A stretch of 64,000 bases of DNA from a bacterium (GCA_016124235.1 WGOC01000015.1:56943-120942), one strand, 5' to 3'. Positions 43,517 to 53,962 are shown, numbered from the stretch's first letter. Program-made: numbers and translations. Notes: generated by a model from the sequence alone, not told the origin.

Positions 43517-44881
43517 TCACGAAGGCCGTTCCTCGTTTTTGATCCCAAGCTTCTCCATCAACTCATACAGGGTGGGCCGGCTGATACCCAGCTCGTTCGC
43601 GGTGTGACTGATCTTTCCCTGGTTTCGCCGGAGGGCATCGAGAACCATGCTACGCTCCAGGTTTTCCCGCGCGGCCTTGAGCGTTTTCCCTGGGTCCGCG
43701 GATTCCTCATCGGCAAGTTCCAGATCTTCCGGCCGGATGCTGTTGCCCTCGAGCATGATGTACGAGCGACGTACGCGATTGTGAAGTTCGCGAACATTTC
43801 CCGGCCACTCGTGATGTTCCATGGCTCGCAACGCCGCTTGCGTAAATTTCGGCGCGACCTTGCCATGTTCACGGGCAAATTGGTCAATGAACGACTGCGC
43901 CAGCAACTGGACGTCTCCCGGACGTTCTTTCAACGGCGGCATGGTGATGTTGACGACCGCGAGTCGGTAGTACAGATCCTCGCGAAATTTGCCTTCCGCA
44001 ATGCGCGCGGATAGATCCTGGTTGGTTGCTGCGATGATCCGCACATCCACGTCGATGGACGTGCGGCCGCCGATGCGTTCGATCTTCTTTTCCTGGAGGA
44101 AACGCAGCAATTTCACCTGGAGCGCCAGCGGCATTTCGCCGATTTCATCGAGGAAGAGTGTTCCGCCTTCGGCCGTCTCAACGCGGCCTTTGCGCTGAGC
44201 GTGCGCGCCGGTGAACGATCCTTTTTCGTGACCAAACAATTCACTCTCGAGCAACGCCTCCGGGATGGCTCCGCAATTGATGGCAATGAACGGCTTCTCA
44301 TGGCGGGGACTCCGCAAATGAATCGCGCGCGCGGCCATTTCCTTGCCGGTGCCGCTTTCGCCAAGGATGAGGACCGGGGCGTTCGTGGTCGCAACTTTCG
44401 CAATGAAATTGTAGACCTTTTGCATCGCCGGACTTTGCCCAATGAGTCCCGCCACGTTGGTCTCGTCAGCCGCGCGACTTTCAAGTCGGTTGGCTCGTTT
44501 CAGTTCAGCGACGGTGCATGCGCGGCGTAGCAGGATTTTCAGTTCGTCCATCTGCACCGGTTTGGCGAGAAAGTCTTGGGCACCTGCTTGAATGGCCTTG
44601 AGCGCATGTTCGCGATCTGCCTGCCCGGTAATCACGATGATTTGTGTCGCCGGTTCGGCTTCGAGAATTTCGGTCAGGATCGCCATCCCTTCTTTTGTGC
44701 TGTTAGGATTGGGCGGCAAACCAAGATCCAACAAAACGGCTCCCGGGGTATGTTCGCGAAACGCCGCCAATGCGCCTTCGCGGCTGTCCGCCAACACGGG
44801 CGCATAATCATCCTCGAGCGCCCATCGCATCTGGGTGCGAATTTCCTCGTCGTCGTCAACGATCAGTACGGCTGGTTTCAT
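43517..44881 (-). CDS. prsR: PEP-CTERM-system sigma-54 response regulator PrsR
   Basis: A 454-residue regulator. MKPAVLIVDDDEEIRTQMRW and the characteristic DLGLPPNPNSTKEGMAIL after phospho-acceptor Asp52 match the PrsR (PEP-CTERM-box response regulator) family rather than generic NtrC. The AAA+ domain has Walker A GESGTGKE (174-181), the sigma-54-contacting loop GSFTGA (221-226, a Ser variant of GAFTGA) and Walker B LFLDE. The C terminus has a Fis-type HTH (ISHTANELGISRPTLYELM). It overlaps the 3' end of prsK by 26 bases. Known PrsK/PrsR systems switch on PEP-CTERM and polysaccharide genes through sigma-54; the two promoter candidates at 13345 and 14748 are natural targets. Confidence 0.93.
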   Translation of the reverse strand: MKPAVLIVDDDEEIRTQMRWALEDDYAPVLADSREGALAAFREHTPGAVLLDLGLPPNPNSTKEGMAILTEILEAEPATQIIVITGQADREHALKAIQAGAQDFLAKPVQMDELKILLRRACTVAELKRANRLESRAADETNVAGLIGQSPAMQKVYNFIAKVATTNAPVLILGESGTGKEMAARAIHLRSPRHEKPFIAINCGAIPEALLESELFGHEKGSFTGAHAQRKGRVETAEGGTLFLDEIGEMPLALQVKLLRFLQEKKIERIGGRTSIDVDVRIIAATNQDLSARIAEGKFREDLYYRLAVVNITMPPLKERPGDVQLLAQSFIDQFAREHGKVAPKFTQAALRAMEHHEWPGNVRELHNRVRRSYIMLEGNSIRPEDLELADEESADPGKTLKAARENLERSMVLDALRRNQGKISHTANELGISRPTLYELMEKLGIKNEERPS

Positions 44882-46994
44882 CGAGTGCTTTGTTTATCGG
44901 CAAAATGATGCTGAAGCGCGTGCCTGCTCCCGGCTCACTCTGGACTTCCATCCGGCCGCCGTGAGCATCAACGATCATCTTGCTGTGGTAAAGTCCTATC
45001 CCCGTGCCGGTTTTCTTGGTCGTTTGGAACGGCCGGAACAGCTGCGTCTGCATAAACTCCTTGGACATTCCGCTGCCGTGATCCGCAACGGTGAGCCGTG
45101 CCATTCCATTGGCCAATCCCGTCCGGATTTCTATGGGCTGACCCTCGGCCGACGCTTCGTGAGCGTTGATGATCAAATTGGTCACGACCCGTTCGATTTG
45201 ACTTCGATCGAAATGAACCGGTCCGGCCGGTTGAAAATCACATTGCAAATGGATTCCCCGGTCGCGGGCGAGCTGTTCCACCGAATTACGGAGTTGCTCG
45301 AGGTCACCAGGCTTCGGATCGATCACAAGTTTCCGTCGCAACGCCGACAACGATTCGATCATGTGGTTGATCCGATCCACACTCTTCTTGATTGAACGAA
45401 GCGCATCCTCACGGAATGCCGGATTGTCGAAATGCCGCGGCAGATTCTGGAGCATCAACGAGAGACTCGACGCCGTGTTTTTCAGATCATGCACGAAAAA
45501 CGTCGACATGCTCTGGAAAGCCTCCATCTCCCGAGCATCGATTAACCGGCGGGACAGGCGTAGGCCATTGAGGAGGTTTGCGGCCTGGTCGGCAACAGTC
45601 TGGAGCAAGTCGCGATCTTCCAGGGTGAATGGAATACCGTTCACCCGGTCCCCAACGAACAGCAGCCCCAGCGGCTTGTCGCTGAAAGTCAGCGGTAATG
45701 CGAGCCGATGCCCGCCTTTGGTAGGAAACACTCTGGGGTGTAAGTCCGCCAACGCGGCAAATTTCGGTGCCGGTTTGTCGTCGAGGTCCAGAACTTGACC
45801 AGCCGGCGGGAGCGCAAGCCGGCTTTCTTCTTGGCCGACTGCGATGGTCGCCGCGGCCCGCGCCGGCTGTTGTTCGGGGTCCAAGGTAGTCCCCGCCAAC
45901 TGCAGATGGTTGCCCTTGTCTTCGAACAGCCACACCGAAACGGACAAGGCGTTGAGCGTTTGCGATATCCACCGCGCCAGCGCGTCGCTGGTTTCAGCTT
46001 CGGTGGCATGACCCGACACCGCGGTTGTGAAGCCGTTCCAAATCATTCGATAGTCGTAATTGGGTCGCTGGAAGTGCCGACTCAGCCAGGCGTTGGAACG
46101 TTCGCGCAGCCGGTCGGACATAAGCACGAGGGCCAGCAAAACCAGTGAAACAAACACGATCAACGCATTGAATTGGAACTGGTCGGTCTGGCCCAGCCAC
46201 GACGCGAGCTTCGCCAAAAGACCGACAACGACCAGATATGCGCCGGCCGCAATGACGACAATCGAGCGGTGCAACGCCGTTTGTGAGGGATAAATATCGA
46301 TCGAGAATTCGCCGGTGCGAAGCAGGGAAACCGCGACCAGAAGACATGCAATAATCAACGCCGTGCTGTTGAGCAGACCCATGTTTTCGAGCACGGAGCG
46401 GTAGAGCAATGTCTGGCTCGCAGCATAGACTCGCGCCGCGAAAAAGGCCCCCAAACCAATGATGACCAGCTTGAGGCGCCAACGTTGCGTGCCGACCGAT
46501 GCCCGGAACGTCTGTTCGAGATTCATCAATACCAGCACCGACGCGCCGACGAGTATGAACTGGAGCGCATGCGCCGCCCAACCAAGCTCGATGTTCCATT
46601 GCAGCGCGCCATCGGTTTGCATCACCGCATTCAGCAGCGCATCACGGCCGAAAAGCAGCAGAAGTGGCGGCGCGAATCCCAGCAAAATGAGTGGAGTGCG
46701 CCATTTTTGCAGGTATTCGCGGTAATTGCCCCGAGAATAGACAAGGCTGAATGCCACCCAAACAGAAGGTAAAAGCGAGACAACGACGTAACGCAGTTTC
46801 TGCCAGTAGAGCAGGTCAACCAGCAAATCCTCCCGGTATCCCAAAAAATTGAGCGCGGCTTCGACGCCCAGCAACAGCATCCCCACGGAATACAGTCGTC
46901 CGGCCAATGAGCGGCGCCCGCGGAATACGACTGCCACGGCAGACACGCCGGCAATGATGGCCGCAGCAAGCGATATGAATCGAATAAAGCCCAC
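44856..46994 (-). CDS. prsK: PEP-CTERM-system sensor histidine kinase PrsK
   Basis: A 712-residue sensor. About eight transmembrane helices (residues 1-290) precede a GAF-like domain (about 330-490) and a kinase core. The phospho-acceptor is His502 in FFVHDLKNTASSLSLMLQNL, the unusual HDLKN box typical of PrsK. The ATP-binding domain has INAHEAS (N box, about 609), DHGSGM (G1) and TKKTGTGIGLYHSKMIVDAHGG (G2 region). The order and size match PrsK. The integral membrane sensor probably reads an envelope signal. Its coding end overlaps prsR, so kinase and regulator are made together. Confidence 0.93.
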   Translation of the reverse strand: MGFIRFISLAAAIIAGVSAVAVVFRGRRSLAGRLYSVGMLLLGVEAALNFLGYREDLLVDLLYWQKLRYVVVSLLPSVWVAFSLVYSRGNYREYLQKWRTPLILLGFAPPLLLLFGRDALLNAVMQTDGALQWNIELGWAAHALQFILVGASVLVLMNLEQTFRASVGTQRWRLKLVIIGLGAFFAARVYAASQTLLYRSVLENMGLLNSTALIIACLLVAVSLLRTGEFSIDIYPSQTALHRSIVVIAAGAYLVVVGLLAKLASWLGQTDQFQFNALIVFVSLVLLALVLMSDRLRERSNAWLSRHFQRPNYDYRMIWNGFTTAVSGHATEAETSDALARWISQTLNALSVSVWLFEDKGNHLQLAGTTLDPEQQPARAAATIAVGQEESRLALPPAGQVLDLDDKPAPKFAALADLHPRVFPTKGGHRLALPLTFSDKPLGLLFVGDRVNGIPFTLEDRDLLQTVADQAANLLNGLRLSRRLIDAREMEAFQSMSTFFVHDLKNTASSLSLMLQNLPRHFDNPAFREDALRSIKKSVDRINHMIESLSALRRKLVIDPKPGDLEQLRNSVEQLARDRGIHLQCDFQPAGPVHFDRSQIERVVTNLIINAHEASAEGQPIEIRTGLANGMARLTVADHGSGMSKEFMQTQLFRPFQTTKKTGTGIGLYHSKMIVDAHGGRMEVQSEPGAGTRFSIILPINKALDETSRTDR

Positions 46995-47055
46995 GCTTGC
47001 CCGCGGAGTCTAGTCAAACGCGGGAATCCGGCAAGTGCGGCGGGTGCCCCATATT

Positions 47056-47358
47056 TCAGGCATCAAGCGGCGTGCTGGGCGCTTCCTCGGGATTCGGAAC
47101 TTCTGGCGACCCCTTGGCCACCTCACCCAATACCTTGCAAAAATCATCAATCCCGGTTGCCGGCACGATGATACTATCCCGGCGCCCGCCAACATCCTCG
47201 GTGATGCGCAGAAACTTACCCCTGGGGTTTTCCTTCAACGTGAACTGAAACGTCTTGCGTTCAATTTGGATCCGCTCCGAGCAGATCACGGTTTCGTTGG
47301 AGGGCGAACGACGGCTCTCAAATTCCCGGTGGCCATATGTGCGTTGTTTTCCAAACAT
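47056..47358 (-). CDS. PUR-domain (DUF3276-like) nucleic-acid-binding protein
   Basis: About 100 residues with one Pur-type beta-beta-beta-alpha unit: ICSERIQIERKTFQFTLKEN (strands), PRGKFLRITEDVGG and RRDSIIVPATGIDDFCKVLG (strand and helix). These match the bacterial PUR/DUF3276 ssDNA- and RNA-binding family (as in Borrelia BpuR-like proteins). The ATG at 47358 is preferred; an upstream TTG at 47433 overlaps the stop of the preceding membrane-protein gene (TTGA) and would add 25 residues. An acidic/Pro tail closes the protein. It lies between prsK and a membrane protein on the same strand; its targets are unknown. Confidence 0.75.
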   Translation of the reverse strand: MFGKQRTYGHREFESRRSPSNETVICSERIQIERKTFQFTLKENPRGKFLRITEDVGGRRDSIIVPATGIDDFCKVLGEVAKGSPEVPNPEEAPSTPLDA

Positions 47359-47429
47359 GTTTTCGTACTCCGTTGCGCCACTGTCGGCGCTCTGGTTCTC
47401 ATGCCACAGTTCTTCAGACGGCACGAATG

Positions 47430-47948
47430 TCAACTACGGAATTTAGACCCGAAACGTGTTTGTTGGTTCAATCCAGTCACCTGCCACAGGTAAATCATGA
47501 TCCCCGCGAGCGAAAGATAGTCGAGAAATTGCGTCACCCCGTTCCACGCGGCGAACTGCCGGGCAGCCGTTTGGCTCATCTGCGGCGTGCTCGATTTGTG
47601 GTACCGGGTGATGTGTAACTTGTTCAAATAGGGTTGCAGCCAGAATCCGCCAACCAGGGTGGCGCACAGCAGGCCCGCCAGCAAAAACAGGTGGAAACGC
47701 GAAAGCGGCCGGCCAAGGTAAACGCACTCGGCGACCAAATGCAGCAGGGCGATCCCGGCGCACCACAAGCTGAGCTGGAAATACTTCGCCATGGCAAATT
47801 GCGCCACCCAGCCGCTGTAGGACCAGCCCAATGCCGAAAGAATCTCCGTGTTGGAAAACAGCGGGGCGATCAGAAAGTTGTAAAAGATCGCCGCACCAAA
47901 CCACACGGCAGCATTCAAGACGCCCACAATCCGCAGGAAGCCGATCAC
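47430..47948 (-). CDS. DUF4149-like integral membrane protein
   Basis: A 172-residue protein with four predicted membrane segments: about residues 5-28, 55-78, 86-106 and 142-158. The N-terminal VWFGAAIFYNFLIAPLFSN pattern is that of DUF4149/TMEM205-like proteins. Function is not established. Its stop overlaps a potential TTG start of the PUR gene, hinting at transcriptional linkage. It is downstream of the SPFH pair on the same strand. Confidence 0.7.
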   Translation of the reverse strand: MIGFLRIVGVLNAAVWFGAAIFYNFLIAPLFSNTEILSALGWSYSGWVAQFAMAKYFQLSLWCAGIALLHLVAECVYLGRPLSRFHLFLLAGLLCATLVGGFWLQPYLNKLHITRYHKSSTPQMSQTAARQFAAWNGVTQFLDYLSLAGIMIYLWQVTGLNQQTRFGSKFRS

Positions 47949-48059
47949 GCGGCGAAACCTAGCGACAACCCCCGCGTACTGCCAATCTGTAATTCAGCGA
48001 CCACCAGATCACCCAATTCTCCGTCGAATTCTTTTGGGCTCGATCTGGCGGTCCCCAAA

Positions 48060-48977
48060 TCAGTTTGGCAGGCGCGGCGGTGAGGTCTGCCCCTCCGCTG
48101 CCATCACGGCAGTCAACGTGTCGCTGTTCGAAGGTACCAGCGTAATGCCCGCCGCGCCTTCGATTAACCGTTGTGCTTCCAGTGCGGCAAACAACGCCGA
48201 CGAAACCTCGCGGTCCTGGCTGATCCGTTGCAATGCTTCGCCAACAATCTGGGGCCGGATTGCGGCCGCCTTGGCAAATTCCACCGCCGCCTTCCGCTCG
48301 GCCGTGCTCGTGATGATACTCACCTGATTCGCACCGTCCTGTTTGATCGCCGAGGTCACCTGACGCAGCCGGTTCACCACCTTGCTTTCGATCTGTTTGA
48401 TCATCTCGTGATCGCGGAAATGTACTTTCCGGATGTAAGCCGATCCCAACTTATAGCCCCATTCGTGCGATTTCGGTGAAACCTCATCCCGCACCGTTTT
48501 GCTCATCGCATGCCGGTCGGTCATCATGTCATCAAGCGGCAGATTGCTCAGACAACGTACTGTCGAATTACCGACGTTCGCGGCCAACGATCCGCGCGGG
48601 TCGGTGTTTTTGAATAAATACGCCACCGGATCGCTGATGAACATCTCGTACCAGATGCCGATGCCCATCGGCGCGCCTTCTTCGGAATTCACCGGCTGGC
48701 TCCGCAGGTAGACCTGGTCGAGCCGCATATCGAGCACGTAACACTTGCCCAACCAGTTAACGATCGGCGCTTTGATGCCCATTTTGGTGATGAGGAAATG
48801 CAATCCGGGCTCGGTGAGAATTAATTCCACCTTGCCGAACAAAACGTACACGTGGCAGCGCTTCTCCTGCACGATGGTGTAAAGGCCAAACATTCGCGCA
48901 AGCCCGAACAAAATCGGCACCGCAATAAACCCGCCGACGAACGTCGCTGCCAGGGCGATGAAAAATTGAGTGATCAT
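48060..48977 (-). CDS. SPFH/Band-7 membrane protein, second of a coupled pair
   Basis: A 305-residue protein. An N-terminal hydrophobic segment (QFFIALAATFVGGFIAVPIL, residues 4-23) anchors a Band-7 domain: HVYVLFGKVELILTEPGLHF, YVLDMRLDQVYLRSQPVNSE, and the later helical region RDHEMIKQIESKVVNRLRQVTSAIKQDGA, which is the oligomerising coil of SPFH proteins. A glutamate/alanine-rich AERKAAVEFAKAAAIRP coil follows. Its ATG overlaps the stop of the upstream SPFH gene by 4 bases, so the two are stoichiometrically coupled, like HflK/HflC. FtsH is not adjacent. Confidence 0.85.
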   Translation of the reverse strand: MITQFFIALAATFVGGFIAVPILFGLARMFGLYTIVQEKRCHVYVLFGKVELILTEPGLHFLITKMGIKAPIVNWLGKCYVLDMRLDQVYLRSQPVNSEEGAPMGIGIWYEMFISDPVAYLFKNTDPRGSLAANVGNSTVRCLSNLPLDDMMTDRHAMSKTVRDEVSPKSHEWGYKLGSAYIRKVHFRDHEMIKQIESKVVNRLRQVTSAIKQDGANQVSIITSTAERKAAVEFAKAAAIRPQIVGEALQRISQDREVSSALFAALEAQRLIEGAAGITLVPSNSDTLTAVMAAEGQTSPPRLPN

Positions 48978-49969
48978 GATTTCACCTCCACAAACGCCCG
49001 GCTTGCCTGCCGGAAAAGTTCCAGTCTCACATTGCGAACGTAAGCCGGTAACGCGTCCGGTCCGTTCTTTTTCAACTCCGTCAACTGCGCGGCCAGTCGA
49101 TCGAGCGGTTCGACTTCCGCTTGCGCCTTGAGCGTCTCGATCTCAACCGCGCGCTTGGATTGCACGATCTTTTGATCGGCGGCGGCCTGCGCCAGCGAAA
49201 TGTCCGACGACACCTGGTTGTGGGCCGTGTTGATCGCCGCGAGCGCCGATTCCACTTCCTGCGGCGGATCGATTCCAGTGATTAGCGACGCATCAAGTAC
49301 GATTCCGTACCGCGCCGCCGACGAACGGCATTCGGTGTCCATGTGTTCGTTCAGATCACGCAGGTTTTTGCGTAGATCATTGATCGAGACGCCATACGCG
49401 GCGACAGCTTCCGAGCTGGATAATTCACTCACGGCCGCTGTTCCGGACGGCTTCGGCGCTTCGAATGTCGCGATCCGCTCGCGCAGGACGGACACGAAAT
49501 AGCCCATCACGTGCGCGATCGGATTTTTCACACCGAACAGATAGGCGTAGAGGTTTCGTTCAGACACGCGGAAACGAATCTGACCGGTCAGCCCGATGTT
49601 CAATTGATCCTTCGTGACGGCGTCGAGAATCGTGCCGCCCTGGTTGGCCATCGGCGTTTCCGGATCGAACGCCATGTTCAACGTTTCGGTCGCGATAGAA
49701 ACTCGGTGGACCTTCTGCCACGGCCATTTCCAGTGGAAACCGGGACCGATCACCTGCACCTGCGGGCACGCGTAACGCGGTTGCTCGTCCGGGCGCAAAG
49801 ACTCCGAAATGGGGTCGTCCGCCGTGGTGGCGTTTCCCAGCCGTTGGGCGCGGCCAAAGCTCGTGACGACGGCGCGTTCGTTTTGATCGATGGTGTAAAA
49901 GCCGGCCACCAGATACCGCACGACGAACCAGGCGACGAAGCCAAATAGACAACCAAGGGCAATGCTCAT
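48974..49969 (-). CDS. SPFH/Band-7 membrane protein (HflK-like), first of a coupled pair
   Basis: About 331 residues from the ATG at 49969; a TTG at 50026 would add 19 residues. The N-terminal helix (IALGCLFGFVAWFVVRYLVAG) is followed by IDQNERAVVTSFGRAQRL, the classic HflK/stomatin start, then VIGPGFHWKWPWQKVHRVSI and LDASLITGIDPPQEVESALAAINTAHNQ, which is the HflK/HflC coiled region. The C terminus has a long Ala/Glu/Lys coil. It is co-translated with the second SPFH protein, suggesting a hetero-oligomeric membrane microdomain scaffold that could control a protease. Confidence 0.88.
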   Translation of the reverse strand: MSIALGCLFGFVAWFVVRYLVAGFYTIDQNERAVVTSFGRAQRLGNATTADDPISESLRPDEQPRYACPQVQVIGPGFHWKWPWQKVHRVSIATETLNMAFDPETPMANQGGTILDAVTKDQLNIGLTGQIRFRVSERNLYAYLFGVKNPIAHVMGYFVSVLRERIATFEAPKPSGTAAVSELSSSEAVAAYGVSINDLRKNLRDLNEHMDTECRSSAARYGIVLDASLITGIDPPQEVESALAAINTAHNQVSSDISLAQAAADQKIVQSKRAVEIETLKAQAEVEPLDRLAAQLTELKKNGPDALPAYVRNVRLELFRQASRAFVEVKS

Positions 49970-50143
49970 GTGTTGTTTGGGTTGGAAGTTCCCGTGTTTG
50001 ATAAGCGCCTGACCCGGCAAAGCCAATGGGAAAGTCCCTGTGAGATTGGAATGGGCTTATTCACAACTCATTAACAGCCCTGCGTGAACAACTCCAGCGC
50101 TGCTCGCTCGACAAGTCAGCGCTGACACCGGAAATTCCCCGCG

Positions 50144-53100
50144 ATGTCCGGTCATTCTGAATTCGTTCACCTGCATCTCCACACGGAGTTTTCGCTGCTC
50201 GATGGCGCCTGCCGTCTCGACCGGTTGATGGAGCGCGCCCGTGAGCTGCATTTTCCCGCCCTGGCAATCACCGATCACGGCGTGCTTTACGGCGCGATTG
50301 ATTTTTATCAGGCGGCGATGAAGGCGGGCATCAAGCCGATCCTCGGTTGCGAGGTTTACGTGGCGCCGGGCTCGCGGCTTGAAAAGAAGGCGCAGGACCA
50401 CGCCAGCGGTCGCGATAAGTATCATCATCTGGTGCTCCTCGCGAAAGACGAGATCGGCTACCACAACCTCGTCAAGCTGGTCACCGACGCCCATCTCGAG
50501 GGCTATTATTACAAGCCACGCATCGACAAGGAACTGCTCACCGCGCACAAGGAAGGTTTGATCGCGCTCTCCGGTTGTCTGGCCAGCGAGGTGCCATCGT
50601 TGATTGTCGAAGGCAAGATCAAGGAAGCCCGCGACACTGTCGACTGGTTCAAGCAAACGCTCGGTCCGGAGAATTATTACCTCGAACTGCAGAATCACGG
50701 CATTGGCGATCAAATGACGGTGAACAAGCAGTTGATTCCGTGGTCACGTGAGTTCGGTCTGAAACTGGTCGGCACGAACGACGTTCACTACGTGAAGCGC
50801 GAGCATTCGCACGCGCACGATTGCCTGATTTGCATCGGCACGCAGTCGACGCTCGAATCGCCGAACCGCATGCGCTATCAGCAGGAGCAGTTTTACCTGC
50901 GCTCGCAGGAAGAGATGGAGGCGTTGTTTGCGGAGATCCCCGAGGCGACGCGCAACACGCTCGAAGTCGCCGAACAATGCGGATTGGAAATCAAATTCGG
51001 CGGTCTGAACTACCCGGTTTTCAATCCGCCGGAAACCTTCACGCGCGAGGGCTATTTGCGAAAGCTTCTCGCCGAGGGCTTGTTCAAACGCTACACACTG
51101 CACGCGCGCGCAGAAGGTGAAGAATTTTTCGTCGACCAGATTGACAACGCGAGTCTGCTGCCGGCGTTTCAAAAACAACCGAACTCGAATCCGCCAAACG
51201 ATTTGAACGACCCGGCCGTCGCCGCTGCGGTCAAGGAAGTAATCGACCGCTTGCAGTTTGAGTTGCAGGTCATCGATAAGATGGGCTTCGTCTCCTACTT
51301 CCTCATCGTCGGTGATTTCGTCCAATACGGCCGCAGCGTCGGGATCTCCTGCGTGGCTCGTGGTTCGGCCGCCGGCTCGATCGTCACCTACTTACTCGAG
51401 ATCGCGAACGTCGATCCGATCCGTTACGAACTCCTTTTCGAGCGATTCCTGAATCCCGAGCGCGTCAACCCGCCCGACATCGACATCGACTTTGCCGACG
51501 ACCGCCGCGCCGAGGTCATCGAATACACGCGCAAAAAATACGGCCGCGAATGCGTCGCGCAGATCATCACGTTTGGCACCATGGGCGCGAAGTCCGTCGT
51601 GCGCGACGTCGGCCGCGTGATGAGCCTCGGTTATGGCGATTGCGATCGGCTGGCGAAGATGATTCCGAACGAGCTGAAGATGACGCTCAAGAAGGCGCTC
51701 GATCAATCGCCGGAATTCAAGCAGGCCTACGAAACGGAGGAGGTCACTCGCGAGCTGCTGGACACGGCGTTCGTGCTCGAAGATCTCACGCGCAATTCAT
51801 CCGTCCACGCCGCCGGCGTCGTGATCGGCGGTCAGCCGTTGGTCAATCTGCTGCCGCTCAAGACCGACGACGACGGCGGCATTGTCACGCAATACGCGAT
51901 GGGCCCGGTCGGCGATCTCGGCCTGTTGAAGATGGATTTTCTCGGACTGAAAACGCTGACGGTCATTCGCAACACCTGCGAAATGGTGAAGCGCAATCAC
52001 GGCGTCGAAATCGACATCGATCGCCTGCCGCTCGACGATCAAAAGACTTACGACCTGCTCAACAAGGGCAACACGGTCGGCGTGTTCCAATTGGAATCCG
52101 GTGGCATGCGCGATCTCTGCCGAAAGTTTCAAATCAGTTCGGTGGAGCACATCACCGCGCTCGTGGCGTTGTATCGGCCGGGCCCGATGGATCTGATTCC
52201 CGACTTCATCCGACGCCGTCACGGCGAGGTCGCCATCGAATATCCGCATCCATTGCTGGAACCGATCGCGAAGGAAACCTACGGCATCTTGATCTACCAG
52301 GAGCAGGTCATGCAGGCCGCGCAGGTGCTCGGCGGTTACTCGCTCGGTGGCGCCGATCTGCTGCGTCGTGCGATGGGTAAGAAGAAGGTTGAGGAGATGC
52401 AGAAACAACGCGCGCAGTTTGTGAAGGGTTGCAAAGAGAAGAACAGCATCCCTGAAAAGAAAGCGAACGAGGTGTTCGACTTGCTCGAAAAGTTTGCCGG
52501 CTACGGCTTCAATAAATCGCACGCCGCCGCGTATGCCGTCGTCGCGTATCAGACCGCGTGGTTGAAGGCGAATTATCCGGTCGAGTTTCTCGCCGCGATG
52601 ATGACTAACGACATGAACGACACGTCGAAGCTCTCGATTCTGATCGAGGAAGCGCGCGTGTTTCACGTCGAAACACTCGGCCCCGACGTGAATGAGTCGG
52701 ATGTCTTTTTCGCCGCCGTAAGAGTAGGACAGGCTTCCAGCCTGTCTCCTGCTCGCGACAGCAAGCGTGCCGAATTCCAGCCGGGAGCGTCCGCCCAATC
52801 AAGCGCTGACGATGATCCCACGAAGAATGGCTCGAACCCAATCGCACCAATTTCCAAAAATGGAAGCGCCACAGACAGGCAGGATGCCTGTCCTACTCTT
52901 GGCGGCAAAATCCGCTTCGGCCTCGCTGCGATCAAGGGCGTCGGTGAAGGCGCCGTGAACACCATTCTCGCCGCGCGTTCGGAAGGAGGGCCGTTCAAGA
53001 GTTTGAGCGATCTCTGTGAACGCGTCGACGGCCGCACCGTCAATCGCAAGGTGCTCGAAGCCTTGATCAAGTCCGGCGCGTGCGATGGCTTCGGCGAAAC

Positions 53101-53962
53101 GCGCGCTAGTCTGTTCGCGCAAATTGATCGCGTGCTCCAACGCGCCGCCAGCGTCCAGGCGGACAAGGCGAAGGGCCAGGTGTCGCTCTTCGATATGATG
53201 GATGCAGCCGCAGCCGGCGATGCCGACGCCGAACCAAAGATACAGCTTCCCGAATGGCCGCAGGGCGAAATGCTCGCGCACGAAAAGGAGTTGCTTGGCT
53301 TTTACGTCAGCGGCCATCCGCTCACACCGTTTGCGCCGATCCTCGACAAGTATTGCCTGCACAATTCCGCCACGGCCAAGGAACTGCCGCCCCGCTCGAT
53401 GAGCCGCGTCGGCGGCATGATTTCCACCGTGCAAAAGGGCATCTCCAAGAAGTCCGGCAAAGCCTATTGCATGGTCGGCATCGAGGACTTGCATGGCTCG
53501 TTTTCCATGTTGCTTGTAAACGACACGTTTGATCGCTACGCGCACCTGATGGAACCGGGCAAGACCGTTTTGATCGTCGGCGAAGTGAATAACGACGAGG
53601 ATAAACCCAAGTTGTTTCCCGTCGAAGTGATGGCGTTGGAGGACGCGCCGCGGAAATTCACGTTGCAGGTGCATTTCCGACTGAACATGGCGCACCTCAC
53701 GCCGCCATTGCTCGATCGACTCCATGGAATCGCCACGGAATTTGCCGGCAAGTGTCCGTTGTTTCTTTGCTTCCGCAAACCAACTGGCGAAGTGATTTTT
53801 ATCGAAACCCACGATCGGTTTCACGTCGCCCCGTCCCGTGAGCTCCAGGAAGCGGTGGATGAATTGCTCGGCGAGGAAACCTATTACGTGAAGGTGGATC
53901 ACTCATTGCCCCAGCCCGAACGCCGCCGCTGGGAACGCAAGGCCGAGCCCGTTCCGGCATAA
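50144..53962 (+). CDS. dnaE: DNA polymerase III alpha subunit (DnaE) with an in-frame palindromic-repeat insertion
   Basis: The replicative polymerase, 1272 residues. The PHP domain starts with [15 protein letters not shown] and [15 protein letters not shown]; the polymerase palm aspartates are in [11 protein letters not shown] and [40 protein letters not shown] is the conserved finger-domain block; and the C-terminal OB-fold ([20 protein letters not shown]) is present. Between FFAAV and [13 protein letters not shown], residues about 857-921 (52712-52906) are encoded by a repeat with inverted ends and read [20 protein letters not shown] and so on; this segment does not belong to the family. 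It is in frame, so the polymerase must tolerate about 65 extra surface residues. dnaE is otherwise intact. Confidence 0.95.
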   Translation: MSGHSEFVHLHLHTEFSLLDGACRLDRLMERARELHFPALAITDHGVLYGAIDFYQAAMKAGIKPILGCEVYVAPGSRLEKKAQDHASGRDKYHHLVLLAKDEIGYHNLVKLVTDAHLEGYYYKPRIDKELLTAHKEGLIALSGCLASEVPSLIVEGKIKEARDTVDWFKQTLGPENYYLELQNHGIGDQMTVNKQLIPWSREFGLKLVGTNDVHYVKREHSHAHDCLICIGTQSTLESPNRMRYQQEQFYLRSQEEMEALFAEIPEATRNTLEVAEQCGLEIKFGGLNYPVFNPPETFTREGYLRKLLAEGLFKRYTLHARAEGEEFFVDQIDNASLLPAFQKQPNSNPPNDLNDPAVAAAVKEVIDRLQFELQVIDKMGFVSYFLIVGDFVQYGRSVGISCVARGSAAGSIVTYLLEIANVDPIRYELLFERFLNPERVNPPDIDIDFADDRRAEVIEYTRKKYGRECVAQIITFGTMGAKSVVRDVGRVMSLGYGDCDRLAKMIPNELKMTLKKALDQSPEFKQAYETEEVTRELLDTAFVLEDLTRNSSVHAAGVVIGGQPLVNLLPLKTDDDGGIVTQYAMGPVGDLGLLKMDFLGLKTLTVIRNTCEMVKRNHGVEIDIDRLPLDDQKTYDLLNKGNTVGVFQLESGGMRDLCRKFQISSVEHITALVALYRPGPMDLIPDFIRRRHGEVAIEYPHPLLEPIAKETYGILIYQEQVMQAAQVLGGYSLGGADLLRRAMGKKKVEEMQKQRAQFVKGCKEKNSIPEKKANEVFDLLEKFAGYGFNKSHAAAYAVVAYQTAWLKANYPVEFLAAMMTNDMNDTSKLSILIEEARVFHVETLGPDVNESDVFFAAVRVGQASSLSPARDSKRAEFQPGASAQSSADDDPTKNGSNPIAPISKNGSATDRQDACPTLGGKIRFGLAAIKGVGEGAVNTILAARSEGGPFKSLSDLCERVDGRTVNRKVLEALIKSGACDGFGETRASLFAQIDRVLQRAASVQADKAKGQVSLFDMMDAAAAGDADAEPKIQLPEWPQGEMLAHEKELLGFYVSGHPLTPFAPILDKYCLHNSATAKELPPRSMSRVGGMISTVQKGISKKSGKAYCMVGIEDLHGSFSMLLVNDTFDRYAHLMEPGKTVLIVGEVNNDEDKPKLFPVEVMALEDAPRKFTLQVHFRLNMAHLTPPLLDRLHGIATEFAGKCPLFLCFRKPTGEVIFIETHDRFHVAPSRELQEAVDELLGEETYYVKVDHSLPQPERRRWERKAEPVPA
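52712..52906. repeat. REPIN-like inverted repeat element inserted in frame within dnaE
   Basis: Arms AGAGTAGGACAGGC (52721-52734) and GCCTGTCCTACTCT (52886-52899) are perfect 14-base inverted repeats; flanking GCCGCC and GGCGGC extend them. Each end contains its own hairpin (AGGACAGGCTTCCAGCCTGTC type). The spacer has no coding motif. The length (195 bases) is a multiple of three, so translation runs through. The translated wording ([16 protein letters not shown]) is, to my memory, common in PVC genome annotations, consistent with a mobilised REP doublet. Confidence 0.7.
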
